DNA of 18,088 nt from UBA3792 sp946185305. Its GTDB lineage: Bacteria; Bacillota; Clostridia; Christensenellales; CAG-138. Shown in pieces: positions 7,265-14,157 of this stretch (position 1 is the stretch's first letter; each line of letters begins with the position of its first letter). The position numbers were made by a program, and so were the translations under genes. Under the pieces are notes generated by a model, which was not told where the DNA came from, did not search any database, and saw only the letters and a program-made list of their open reading frames with translations. The stretch spans positions 1 to 18,088 of the forward strand of contig CAMHJE010000041.1 of NCBI GenBank assembly GCA_946185305.1. The letters run 5' to 3'.

Positions 7265-7969
7265 ATGACACTATCGGAAAAGATCGCTTACTGCCGCAGG
7301 CGGCAGGGAATGTCGCAGGAGGCTTTGGCGGAACGGCTCGACGTTTCGCGGCAGGCCGTCAGCAAGTGGGAGACCGGCGAAGCGCAGCCCGAGATCGGCA
7401 AGCTCCGCACGCTAGCGGATGTATTTCACGTGACTGCGGACTGGCTGCTGTCCGACGAAGAACCGATCGAGACGCCGAGCGAACCGCCGAAGGCGCAGAC
7501 AGAGGCCAAAGCAAGGCCGGCATGGGTCGAAAACCTGCCGGGCGCACTCGGACGGCTGTTCAAACGGTTCGGGTGGCTTGCGGGCGTGTATGTCGCGCTC
7601 GGCGGACTTGGATTTGTTTTGGTCGGTGCGCTGGCGCTCGGCGCAGGCGCGATGATGGACAGACAGATGCAGCAAACCGAAGCGTGGTTTACCGCCCCGG
7701 ACGGTATGTTCGGCATGGGGGACAGCACCATCGAATGGTATGACGAAGCCGGCAACGTGATCGAAGCGCCGGACGGCATGAGTGAAAATGCGATCCGGGA
7801 GGCGCTCGGCCTGCCCGCCGGGGCAAGCGGCGCCGCTGCGTGCGGCCTTTCCGTGATCGGTATATTCGGGCTTGTGATTCTGTGCGTCGGTCTTGTAATC
7901 ACCGCAGGCGGCGCCGTGCTTGCGATCGCGCTGCACCGATGGGGAAAGAAAGCAATGCCCGCGGCCTGA
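7265..7969 (+). CDS. XRE-family HTH regulator with two membrane spans
   Basis: 234 residues. The N-terminus (1-64) is a Cro/CI-type helix-turn-helix (SQEALAERLDVSRQAVSKWETGEAQP, then LADVFHVTADWLL), which binds DNA as a dimer. A proline- and acid-rich linker (65-85) leads to a first hydrophobic span at about 103-130, an acidic loop of about 60 residues (131-189), and a second span at about 190-223, ending in a short basic tail. The regulator is thus probably tethered to the membrane with the loop outside. Clostridia encode many XRE proteins with C-terminal membrane helices, usually of unknown target. The ATG is chosen because AAGGAGG lies 8 nt upstream and the HTH begins there; the frame is open further upstream without a site. 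It stands alone between two terminators, so its target is not indicated by neighbours; autoregulation is possible. Confidence 0.88.
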   Translation: MTLSEKIAYCRRRQGMSQEALAERLDVSRQAVSKWETGEAQPEIGKLRTLADVFHVTADWLLSDEEPIETPSEPPKAQTEAKARPAWVENLPGALGRLFKRFGWLAGVYVALGGLGFVLVGALALGAGAMMDRQMQQTEAWFTAPDGMFGMGDSTIEWYDEAGNVIEAPDGMSENAIREALGLPAGASGAAACGLSVIGIFGLVILCVGLVITAGGAVLAIALHRWGKKAMPAA

Positions 7970-7996
7970 ACCCCAATCTGTAAAAACCTCGCAAAT

Positions 7997-8018
7997 ACGC
8001 CCCGTTTTCGGGGCGTTT
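7997..8018 (+). terminator. Rho-independent terminator after the XRE gene
   Basis: ACGCCCCG (7997-8004), loop TTTT, CGGGGCGT (8009-8016), then TT. An 8-bp GC-rich stem closing 27 nt after the stop of the XRE gene and directly upstream of the typA promoter. Confidence 0.8.
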
Positions 8019-8021
8019 GAC

Positions 8022-8050
8022 TTGCATGAAGGGGCGCGGCGGTGTATAAT
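8022..8050 (+). promoter_or_regulatory. Sigma-A promoter of typA
   Basis: A -35 box TTGCAT (8022-8027), a 17-nt spacer and a perfect -10 box TATAAT (8045-8050) with TG directly upstream. Transcription would start near 8057, giving a leader of about 30 nt to the typA ATG. It lies just after the preceding terminator. Confidence 0.88.
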
Positions 8051-8086
8051 ATTCCGGTCAAAATTTCGGATAAGAGAAGGTTTTTT

Positions 8087-9916
8087 ATGAACATTCGCAA
8101 TGTGGCTATCATCGCGCACGTCGATCACGGCAAGACAACGTTGGTCGATCAGCTTTTGAAGGACGCGGGCGCGCTTCGGCGCAGCGAGCAGGGGACTGAC
8201 CGCATCATGGACTCCGGCGATCTGGAGCGCGAGCGCGGCATCACGATCCTGTCCAAGAACACCGCGGTCATCTACGGCGATACGCGCATCAACATCGTGG
8301 ACACGCCGGGTCACGCGGACTTCGGCGGCGAGGTCGAGCGTATTTTGCAGATGGTGGACGGCGTTCTGCTTCTGATCGACGCGTTCGAGGGCTGCATGCC
8401 GCAGACGCGGTTCGTGCTGCGCAAGGCTCTGGAACTCAATAAAAAGTGCGTCGTCGTCGTCAATAAGGTGGATCGCCCCGAGGCGCGCCCCTATGAGGTC
8501 GTGGACGAGGCGTTGGAGCTGTTCATCGAGCTCGGCGCAAGCGAGGAGCAGCTGGACTTCCCGATCGTCTATGCCTCCGCGCGCAACGGCCAGTCGGGCT
8601 ATGAGCCGGACGAGATGCAGGACAATATGCAGGCCGTCTTTGACACGATCTTAAAGGAGATCCCGGCGCCGAATCAGGACAACGACGCGCCGCTGCAGAT
8701 TTTGTTCTCCACGATCGACTATGACGAATACGTCGGCAAGATCGGTATCGGCCGCATCGAGCGCGGCACCGCGCGGCGCGGTATGCCGATCGTGCTCTGC
8801 GGCGGGCAGGACAACCGCACGCGCGAAACGAAGATCACGCGGCTCTACAATTTCGAGGGCCTGCAGCGCGTGGAAACCGAGGTCGCTTATGCGGGCGATA
8901 TCGTCTGCGTCGCGGGCGTCGAGGATCTGAACGTCGGCGAAACCGCGTGCGATCCGGAGCTGGTCGAGCCGATGCCGTTTGTGAAGATCGACGAGCCGAC
9001 CGTGAACATGCTGTTCCTTGTCAACGACAGTCCGTTTGCGGGCAAGGAGGGCAAGTACGTCACGAGCCGCAACCTGCGCGAGCGCCTGTTCACCGAGGTC
9101 AAAACGAACGTGTCCATGCGCGTCGAGGAGACCGATTCCACCGATACGTTCCGCGTTTCGGGCCGCGGCGAGCTGCACCTCTCCATTCTGATCGAGCAGA
9201 TGCGCCGGCAGGGCTATGAGTTTGCGGTGTCCCGCCCGAAGGTCATTCTCCGGCGCGACGAGCAGGGCCGCATCTGCGAGCCGATGGAGGAGCTGACCAT
9301 CGACGTACCGCAGGAATACGTCGGCTCCGTCATGGAAAAGCTCGGGCAGCGCAAGGCCGAAATGGTCGATATGACCGCCATCGGCGACACCGGCACGCGC
9401 TTGAAGTTCATGATCCCGGCGCGCGGCCTGATGGGCTATCGTTCCGAGCTGATGACTGACACGCGCGGCAACGGCGTCATGAACCACATTTTCGCGGGCT
9501 ATGAGCCGTTTAAGGGCGAAATCTTCGAGCGCAAGACCGGAAGCCTTGTCGCCCACGAAACCGGCGAGACGAGCTCCTACGGCCTGTTCTACGCACAGGA
9601 TCGCGGCAGACTGTTCGTCGGCCCCGGCGTCCAGGTGTATGAAGGACAGATCGTCGGTGAAAACGCGCGCGCCGAGGATATCGTCGTCAACGTCTGCAAG
9701 AAGAAGCACGTCACCAACATGCGTGCCGCGGGCAGCGACGAAGCCCTGCGCCTCACTCCGGCGACCTACTTCACGCTGGAGCAATGCCTCGAGTTCATCG
9801 CGGACGACGAGCTGGTCGAGATCACGCCGAAGAACATCCGTATGCGTAAGCGTATGCTCAGTAAAGAACAGCGCATGAAGCAGGCGGCAAAAAAGATCAA
9901 GGAAGAACTGGCCTAA
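8087..9916 (+). CDS. typA: TypA/BipA ribosome-associated translational GTPase
   Basis: 609-residue GTPase of the EF-G/LepA class that binds the 70S ribosome and supports ribosome assembly and growth under stress or cold. Signatures: P-loop AHVDHGKT at 10-17, the switch region with ERERGITI, DTPGH at 72-76 (G3), NKVD at 126-129 (G4), then beta-barrel domain II, and the TypA C-terminal region (AYEPFKGEI-type, RGRLFVGPG, NVCKKKHVTNMR). Length matches Bacillus TypA (about 612), so the gene is intact. The ATG at 8087 is preferred over an upstream in-frame start at 8042, because the promoter -10 box overlaps that region and GAGAAGG lies 6 nt before 8087. It is a single-gene transcript by the look of it: a promoter immediately upstream, and a hairpin array plus terminator downstream. 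Confidence 0.97.
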   Translation: MNIRNVAIIAHVDHGKTTLVDQLLKDAGALRRSEQGTDRIMDSGDLERERGITILSKNTAVIYGDTRINIVDTPGHADFGGEVERILQMVDGVLLLIDAFEGCMPQTRFVLRKALELNKKCVVVVNKVDRPEARPYEVVDEALELFIELGASEEQLDFPIVYASARNGQSGYEPDEMQDNMQAVFDTILKEIPAPNQDNDAPLQILFSTIDYDEYVGKIGIGRIERGTARRGMPIVLCGGQDNRTRETKITRLYNFEGLQRVETEVAYAGDIVCVAGVEDLNVGETACDPELVEPMPFVKIDEPTVNMLFLVNDSPFAGKEGKYVTSRNLRERLFTEVKTNVSMRVEETDSTDTFRVSGRGELHLSILIEQMRRQGYEFAVSRPKVILRRDEQGRICEPMEELTIDVPQEYVGSVMEKLGQRKAEMVDMTAIGDTGTRLKFMIPARGLMGYRSELMTDTRGNGVMNHIFAGYEPFKGEIFERKTGSLVAHETGETSSYGLFYAQDRGRLFVGPGVQVYEGQIVGENARAEDIVVNVCKKKHVTNMRAAGSDEALRLTPATYFTLEQCLEFIADDELVEITPKNIRMRKRMLSKEQRMKQAAKKIKEELA

Positions 9917-9921
9917 AGGGA

Positions 9922-10023
9922 GCGAAATCGCCTGCGGCGGCTAAATCCGGCAAAGCCGGGCTAAATCGTGCCGAAGGCATGGCGAAATCGCTTCGCGGCG
10001 AAATCGAGCGAGGCTCGGCGAAA
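9922..10023 (+). repeat. Array of five triloop hairpins joined by the constant 7-mer GC(G/T)AAAT
   Basis: Five units start at 9922, 9940, 9960, 9982 and 9998, with a partial sixth GCGAAA at 10018. Each unit is GCGAAAT or GCTAAAT followed directly by a short perfect stem with a 3-nt loop: CGCC/TGC/GGCG; CCGGC/AAA/GCCGG; CGTGCC/GAA/GGCATG (one G-U); CGC/TTC/GCG; CGAGC/GAG/GCTCG. Unit lengths are 18, 20, 22, 16 and 20 nt, exactly 7 + 2 x stem + 3, with no spare bases. Only the linker and the closing C-G pair are constant; stem length and sequence vary yet remain complementary. The array starts 5 nt after the typA stop and no convincing gene covers it. The function is unknown. It is seen directly in the sequence; any RNA-level role is inference. 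Confidence 0.88.
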
Positions 10024-10047
10024 GGCAGAAAAAGAAAACAGTACAGC

Positions 10048-10085
10048 AAAAGATTCCCCCGAAGTGGTTCGGAGGAATCTTTTTC
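10048..10085. terminator. Bidirectional terminator between typA and tldE
   Basis: AAAAGATTCC (10048-10057) pairs with GGAATCTTTT (10074-10083), and inside it CCGAA (10059-10063) pairs with TTCGG (10068-10072); one C/A mismatch and a GTGG loop. A T run follows on the + strand and AAAA precedes it, so it can serve both convergent genes. Confidence 0.85.
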
Positions 10086-10090
10086 GTATC

Positions 10091-10114
10091 CCATATCGGC
10101 CTTGGCCGATATGG
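10091..10114. repeat. Perfect 11-bp inverted repeat with TT centre
   Basis: CCATATCGGCC (10091-10101) and GGCCGATATGG (10104-10114) are exact reverse complements, separated by two bases. It lies between the bidirectional terminator and the tldE stop. There is no T run on either side, so it is not a standard terminator; it may be an RNA 3'-end structure or a protein site. Confidence 0.7.
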
Positions 10115-10131
10115 CATGGTGCGCATTTGAC

Positions 10132-11409
10132 TCACTTCACGCCGGTGATCGTCACGCCGAACAGCTTGGTCGCGGCGGGGACGACGGCGGTATCGAACTG
10201 CTGCGTCTCCTTGGTGAAGCGCATGGACGGGATCAGATCCTGCATCGTGCCGGACACGCTGCCGCCCGTGATGATCGACATTTTTCCGTCGTGATGCCAA
10301 TAGCCGAGGCGGATCTCGCCGAGAATGTCGCCGCCGACCGGATCGACCTGGAAATCCGAGAACTCGACAAGCTCGAGGTAATCGCCGGTGCGCAGCTCGT
10401 TTTCGCTCGCGGTGCCGCCGGACACGACGAAGTTGTAGACCAGCGAGCTGTCCTTTTCACCGAGGTATTCGCTCATCTGGCGGCTGCCGAACGTGCTGCA
10501 GGCGACGCCGTTTTCGATGAGATAGCGTTCCTTGATGAACGCGCCTTCCTCGTCGATCGGGAACGATTTGGAGGAGTTTTCGAGGTTTGCGGCCGCAAAC
10601 AGGGAGAGCTTGTCGCCGGTCGTATAGGCAGCAATCGGCTTGCCCTTTGTCCAGTCGGACAGCTTTCTGAACTGCATCCCGGCGCTCATGCGGCTGCCGA
10701 AGTATTCATACAGAGAGACGCTGTCGGCGCCGGTGAACAGCACATCGGCCTTGCCGAGCTTCGGCGTCGGCTCCGCGACAAGGCGATCCTTGCCGTAATG
10801 CAGCGCCTTTTCGACCTCGGCGGTCAGCTTTGCGGCGTCGCAGACGCCGGAGGTGAAGCTGCGGTACAGCTCGATTTCATGGTCGCCCTTGCTCGCGTTC
10901 ACGACGACCTCGATCATCGAATCCGGGTAGAGCACGGTGCTGCTGACGCCGTTCGAGTTTTCAAAGTGCCGCTGCACCTCGCGCGCGAAGATTTCGTAGG
11001 AATTGATGCGCTCGGTCGCCGTTTCGGGAACCGCCTGCATCGCGCGGACGAAGCTCTCGGCAATCGCCGCCGCGTCCACGGCCTTGAACTTGAACTTCGG
11101 CACTTCCTTGTCCGTCAACGTATAGAACGGATTTTTCACAAGCGACGCCTGATAGTAGATGCGGCTGAGGGCCGCGTCGATCTCCGCTTCGGACGCGGTC
11201 GGATAGATCGTGCCGCTCGCGGAGCCGAGAAACTTGCCGTCCTCCAACGGGCGATAAAGCGTGACCTCGACGGTGCGCGTCTTGACCGTGCGGTTCTGAT
11301 CCAATTTGTGACGGATGAAATAGAACTCCCATGCGGTGACGGTCTTTTCGGTCAGCTCATAGGTGTCGCAGCCGAGTGCCTTCAGCTTGTTTTTAATCGT
11401 ATCGAGCAT
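10132..11409 (-). CDS. tldE: TldE/PmbA, partner subunit of the TldD-TldE protease
   Basis: 425 residues from the ATG whose A is shared with the tldD stop (TAATG), which implies coupled translation and equal production. TldE has the same fold as TldD but lacks the metal-binding HExxxH; I find none in this protein, as expected. It pairs with TldD into a heterodimer enclosing a chamber that degrades unfolded or small helical peptides; in E. coli it matures microcin B17 and degrades CcdA. The C-terminal part (GVACSTFGSRQMSEYLG..., ENELRTGDYLELVEFSDFQVDPVGGDILGEIRLGYW) fits the PmbA/TldE C-terminal domain. An upstream in-frame start inside tldD would add 19 residues but has no support. No precursor-peptide gene is visible nearby. 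It is a divergent family member, so the assignment rests partly on the pairing. Confidence 0.9.
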   Translation of the reverse strand: MLDTIKNKLKALGCDTYELTEKTVTAWEFYFIRHKLDQNRTVKTRTVEVTLYRPLEDGKFLGSASGTIYPTASEAEIDAALSRIYYQASLVKNPFYTLTDKEVPKFKFKAVDAAAIAESFVRAMQAVPETATERINSYEIFAREVQRHFENSNGVSSTVLYPDSMIEVVVNASKGDHEIELYRSFTSGVCDAAKLTAEVEKALHYGKDRLVAEPTPKLGKADVLFTGADSVSLYEYFGSRMSAGMQFRKLSDWTKGKPIAAYTTGDKLSLFAAANLENSSKSFPIDEEGAFIKERYLIENGVACSTFGSRQMSEYLGEKDSSLVYNFVVSGGTASENELRTGDYLELVEFSDFQVDPVGGDILGEIRLGYWHHDGKMSIITGGSVSGTMQDLIPSMRFTKETQQFDTAVVPAATKLFGVTITGVK

Positions 11410-12845
11410 TATCCGAGCCTCGCTTTCGTCTTGAGATACGGGCCGCCGTCCGCGACCTTGACCCATTCCTTATAGCCCTTGCCGCAGCCGCCGTTGCCCT
11501 CCACGACGCGGTCGGTGCTGGCCATCGAGATGCCGCCGAGCAGATCCGGCACATACCCGGTCATGATGACGGGGGAGACGACCTTGCCGGTCAGCTTGCC
11601 GTCTTTAATCTCATACCCGCGCGACACGATGCATTGGATGCCCCAATGCTTCGGGTCCTCCATGCCGCTTTCGGTGCCGGACAAGAGATACCCGTGCTTG
11701 ACCGACGCGATCATGTCCTCGACCGAATCCGTGCCGGAATCGAACAGCGTGTTCGTCATGCGGGCGTAGGCCTTATGCGCAAAGTTCTCGCGCTTGCCGT
11801 TGCCGGTCGGCTTGGTGCCGAGCCGCAGGGCGGAGAGCGCATCCGAAATGCCGGTCTTTAAGATGCCGTTTTGAATCTCGATCACGTCGCCCGCCAAGGT
11901 GCCCTCGTCGTCGAACGCGTAAGCCGTGACGCTTTCGGCACAGCGCGCGCCCTCGTGCATCGTGACAAGATCGCTCCCGACGCGTTTTCCGATATAGTGC
12001 GCGCCGAGCGCACGCTCCTTCACGAACATATCCATTTCGACGCCGTGACCGAACGCTTCGTGCGCAATCAGCCCCGTAATGCCGGGATCGGTGATGATCT
12101 CATACTCGCCGGGAACGATCCTTTCGGAGCCCAAAAGCTCATGCAGCTGCTTCGGCAGCTCTTCGAGCACGCCGTTGAGACCGTCCAGAATCTCCGGCCC
12201 GCCAAGGCCCGAAACGCCCTTGTAGGCGGTTTTGATCTCGCCCTCGGCGTTCGGCGCAAATGCGGCGATGCTGCCTTCGGTGTAGACGTAGCTTTGCCTA
12301 AGGCAGCGGTTCTTGGTCACAAACAGCTTGGAAATATGCGTGGACATGCCGCGCACGGCGCAGTCGAGCGCCTCCGGCATCGCGGCGAGCCCTTTTTCGG
12401 ACAGGCCGGACAGGAACGTCACAAGCGATTCGACGTTTTCGGCCTCGGGCAGACGTTCGGTTTCCTTTTCCGCGAACAGCTCCAGCGGCTCGTCCGGCAG
12501 CGGCGCGGTTTCGTAGACGGCGGTGTTCGTCGCCTGTAAGACGGCAAGCTGCGCGTCGATGGCGGCGCGGATCGTTTTTGCGGCCTCCTCCGGCGTGCCG
12601 AGGGCTTCGTTGAACGCGTATTCGCTGTACAGGCCGTTCTGCATCACGCGCACGACGGTGCCGCGCTCGGTCGTCATCGTGCGGTCGTTCACGATCTTGC
12701 TGCGCTTCGACATCGAAACCGTGAACCCGACCGAATCGGTCGAAAGGATGCTGACGTATTCATAGCTGTCCTGCAGCTCGTCCGCCAGCCGCCGCACCCA
12801 CGGCATCAAGCCGTTTAAGTATGCGGAAAACGGTGCTTTCATCAT
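11409..12845 (-). CDS. tldD: TldD metalloprotease subunit
   Basis: 478 residues. Catalytic subunit of the TldD-TldE zinc protease; the signature HEAFGH at 262-267 (His262, Glu263, His267) sits in the middle, preceded by ITDPGITGLIAHE. The C-terminal domain carries PDLLGGISMASTDRVVEGNGGCGK, typical of the family. AAAGGAGG lies 5 nt before the first of two adjacent ATG codons (12845 and 12842), so the exact start may be either. It is the first gene of a two-gene operon with tldE, driven by a promoter at 12876-12904 and divergent from the DUF2974 gene. Substrates cannot be told from the window: in other bacteria TldDE trims RiPP leader peptides or removes unstructured peptides. Confidence 0.94.
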   Translation of the reverse strand: MMKAPFSAYLNGLMPWVRRLADELQDSYEYVSILSTDSVGFTVSMSKRSKIVNDRTMTTERGTVVRVMQNGLYSEYAFNEALGTPEEAAKTIRAAIDAQLAVLQATNTAVYETAPLPDEPLELFAEKETERLPEAENVESLVTFLSGLSEKGLAAMPEALDCAVRGMSTHISKLFVTKNRCLRQSYVYTEGSIAAFAPNAEGEIKTAYKGVSGLGGPEILDGLNGVLEELPKQLHELLGSERIVPGEYEIITDPGITGLIAHEAFGHGVEMDMFVKERALGAHYIGKRVGSDLVTMHEGARCAESVTAYAFDDEGTLAGDVIEIQNGILKTGISDALSALRLGTKPTGNGKRENFAHKAYARMTNTLFDSGTDSVEDMIASVKHGYLLSGTESGMEDPKHWGIQCIVSRGYEIKDGKLTGKVVSPVIMTGYVPDLLGGISMASTDRVVEGNGGCGKGYKEWVKVADGGPYLKTKARLG

Positions 12846-12875
12846 GCTGTCCTCCTTTGGGAATGTAATGGATAT

Positions 12876-12904
12876 AGTATATCATAAGCGACAGGCGGGC
12901 GCAA
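12876..12904 (-). promoter_or_regulatory. Sigma-A promoter of tldD-tldE
   Basis: Read on the - strand: -35 TTGCGC (12904-12899), 17-nt spacer, -10 TATACT (12881-12876). It lies 31 nt upstream of the tldD start and fits the expected leader length. Confidence 0.7.
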
Positions 12905-12947
12905 TGGGCTTTCGGCGGGAGGCGCAGGAAATTCACCGATAAGACGC

Positions 12948-12976
12948 TTGTGCGGCGGGGGAATTTATGCTAAACT
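12948..12976 (+). promoter_or_regulatory. Extended -10 promoter of the DUF2974 gene
   Basis: -35 TTGTGC (12948-12953), 17-nt spacer, -10 TAAACT (12971-12976) preceded by TGC, i.e. an extended -10. The predicted start is near 12983, 19 nt before the ATG. Confidence 0.65.
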
Positions 12977-12989
12977 GTATATACAGTTT
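12972..12989. promoter_or_regulatory. 18-bp perfect palindrome over the -10 and start site: likely operator
   Basis: AAACTGTATATACAGTTT is a perfect palindrome of two 9-bp halves. It covers the -10 box and the predicted transcription start of the DUF2974 gene, the usual place for a repressor site. CTGT-ATAT-ACAG resembles dimer-binding sites of small HTH repressors. It is not the E. coli LexA box (CTGT-N8-ACAG). The cognate regulator is unknown. Confidence 0.6.
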
Positions 12990-13001
12990 CGGAGGCATTG
13001 C

Positions 13002-14129
13002 ATGAACATTTTAGACTATCTCGACTGGCGCGGCGACCTGACGTTTGCCGAGCGCCCGTTCAATGAGGTGGACAATCTGATCCTGTCCACGCTCGCGTAT
13101 CTCAAGATGGACGGCCTTGTGCCGGAAAACCCCTCGGCGTCGGTGTCGATTGCCGATCTGCCCGCCAAGTACAAGGCGGCGGGGTATGACCAGACCGCGT
13201 TTTTCAACGACCCGTACCCGCTCGCGGAAAAGGCGGCGGATACGGCGCGGTTCAAGGATGTGCGTGTTTCGCGCTATATGAGCCGCACGGAAACGGATGA
13301 AGCCGTGCAGTTTGCGGCAGTCACGTTCGACCTCGGCGACGGCACGCAGTACGTCGCCTATCGCGGCACGGATGAAACCATCGTCGGCTGGCGCGAGGAC
13401 TTCAATCTGGCGCTGCTGCCCAAGACGCCGGGGCAGAGCGAGGCGGTCGATTACGTCAACGCGGTCGCGGCGGATACGGCGGGCAAGCTGCGGCTCGGCG
13501 GCCATTCCAAGGGCGGCAACTTCGCCGTGTATGCGGCGGCGTTTTGCGAGGAAGCGACGAAGAAGCGCATCCTGTCCGTCTATTCGAACGACGGCCCCGG
13601 CTTTCTGCATGAGATCGCGGATTCGGAGGCGTACAAGTCGATCCTGCCGCGGATCCAGAAGATCATTCCGGATTCGTCGCTGATCGGGATCCTGCTGTCG
13701 GGCAGCGAGCCGAAGCATGTGATCGCAAGCGCGGCACGCGGCGTGATGCAGCATAATCCGTATACGTGGAACATTCTCGGACAGCACTTTGTCGCGGCGG
13801 AGCGGCGCGATCCGTTCAGCGTCTTTATAGACGAAACAATGGCGCGCTGGATCGAAACGCTGAACGACGAGCAGAAGCAGACGCTGATCACGGCGATCTT
13901 CGATTCCCTCGAAGCCTCCGGCGTCTCGACCGTGAACGACCTCAAGACCGGCAATCTCGCCACCTATAACGCAATTTTGCAGGCGATCAAAAAACTGGAT
14001 CCCTCGATGCAATCCGAGGTCGCGGACGCGATGCGCAAGCTCGCGCTTGCGGGCCGTGACGTGCTGCATGAGGAGATTCAAAAGAAGCTCGAGGCGCTGA
14101 TACCGAATAACACACCCGAATTGCGGTAA
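13002..14129 (+). CDS. DUF2974 (Mbeg1-like) alpha/beta-hydrolase, putative lipase/esterase
   Basis: 375 residues. The start at 13002 follows GGAGG with a 5-6 nt gap and lies just after the predicted transcription start; an upstream in-frame GTG would overlap the -35 box and is rejected. The central LRLGGHSKGGNFAVYAAA contains the nucleophile elbow G-H-S-K-G with Ser169, as in lipase-like DUF2974 proteins. The preceding segment (FAAVTFDLGDGTQYVAYRGTDETIVGWREDF) is the lipase class-3-like strand region, with RGTDE contributing to the oxyanion area. The N-terminus (NILDYLDWRGDLTFAERPFNEVDNLILSTLAYL) is typical for the family. No signal peptide or membrane span is evident, so it is probably cytoplasmic; the substrate is unknown. 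The overlapping palindrome suggests tight repression. DUF362 follows 28 nt downstream, likely in the same transcript. Confidence 0.9.
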   Translation: MNILDYLDWRGDLTFAERPFNEVDNLILSTLAYLKMDGLVPENPSASVSIADLPAKYKAAGYDQTAFFNDPYPLAEKAADTARFKDVRVSRYMSRTETDEAVQFAAVTFDLGDGTQYVAYRGTDETIVGWREDFNLALLPKTPGQSEAVDYVNAVAADTAGKLRLGGHSKGGNFAVYAAAFCEEATKKRILSVYSNDGPGFLHEIADSEAYKSILPRIQKIIPDSSLIGILLSGSEPKHVIASAARGVMQHNPYTWNILGQHFVAAERRDPFSVFIDETMARWIETLNDEQKQTLITAIFDSLEASGVSTVNDLKTGNLATYNAILQAIKKLDPSMQSEVADAMRKLALAGRDVLHEEIQKKLEALIPNNTPELR

Positions 14130-14157
14130 AATATCCCATCCTCGAAAGGAGCCCCCT

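Noticed and set aside
8042..8086. Upstream start for typA
   Set aside because: It would overlap the -10 box, so the codon is not on the mRNA; the family start matches 8087.
8651..9784. A 377-codon open frame on - opposite typA
   Set aside because: Fully contained in typA with no recognisable domain; typA has all GTPase motifs.
9922..10023. CRISPR array or integron-type repeats
   Set aside because: Units are 16-22 nt with a 7-nt constant part, no spacers of unique sequence, no cas genes.
9979..11475. A long open frame on + opposite tldE
   Set aside because: It lies antisense to the well-supported tldE, is rich in Arg/Ala/Asp as expected for a GC-rich shadow frame, has no ribosome site and matches no family.
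12972..12989. LexA/SOS box
   Set aside because: The spacing is CTGT-N4-ACAG, not the E. coli CTGT-N8-ACAG, nor the Firmicutes GAAC-N4-GTTC box.
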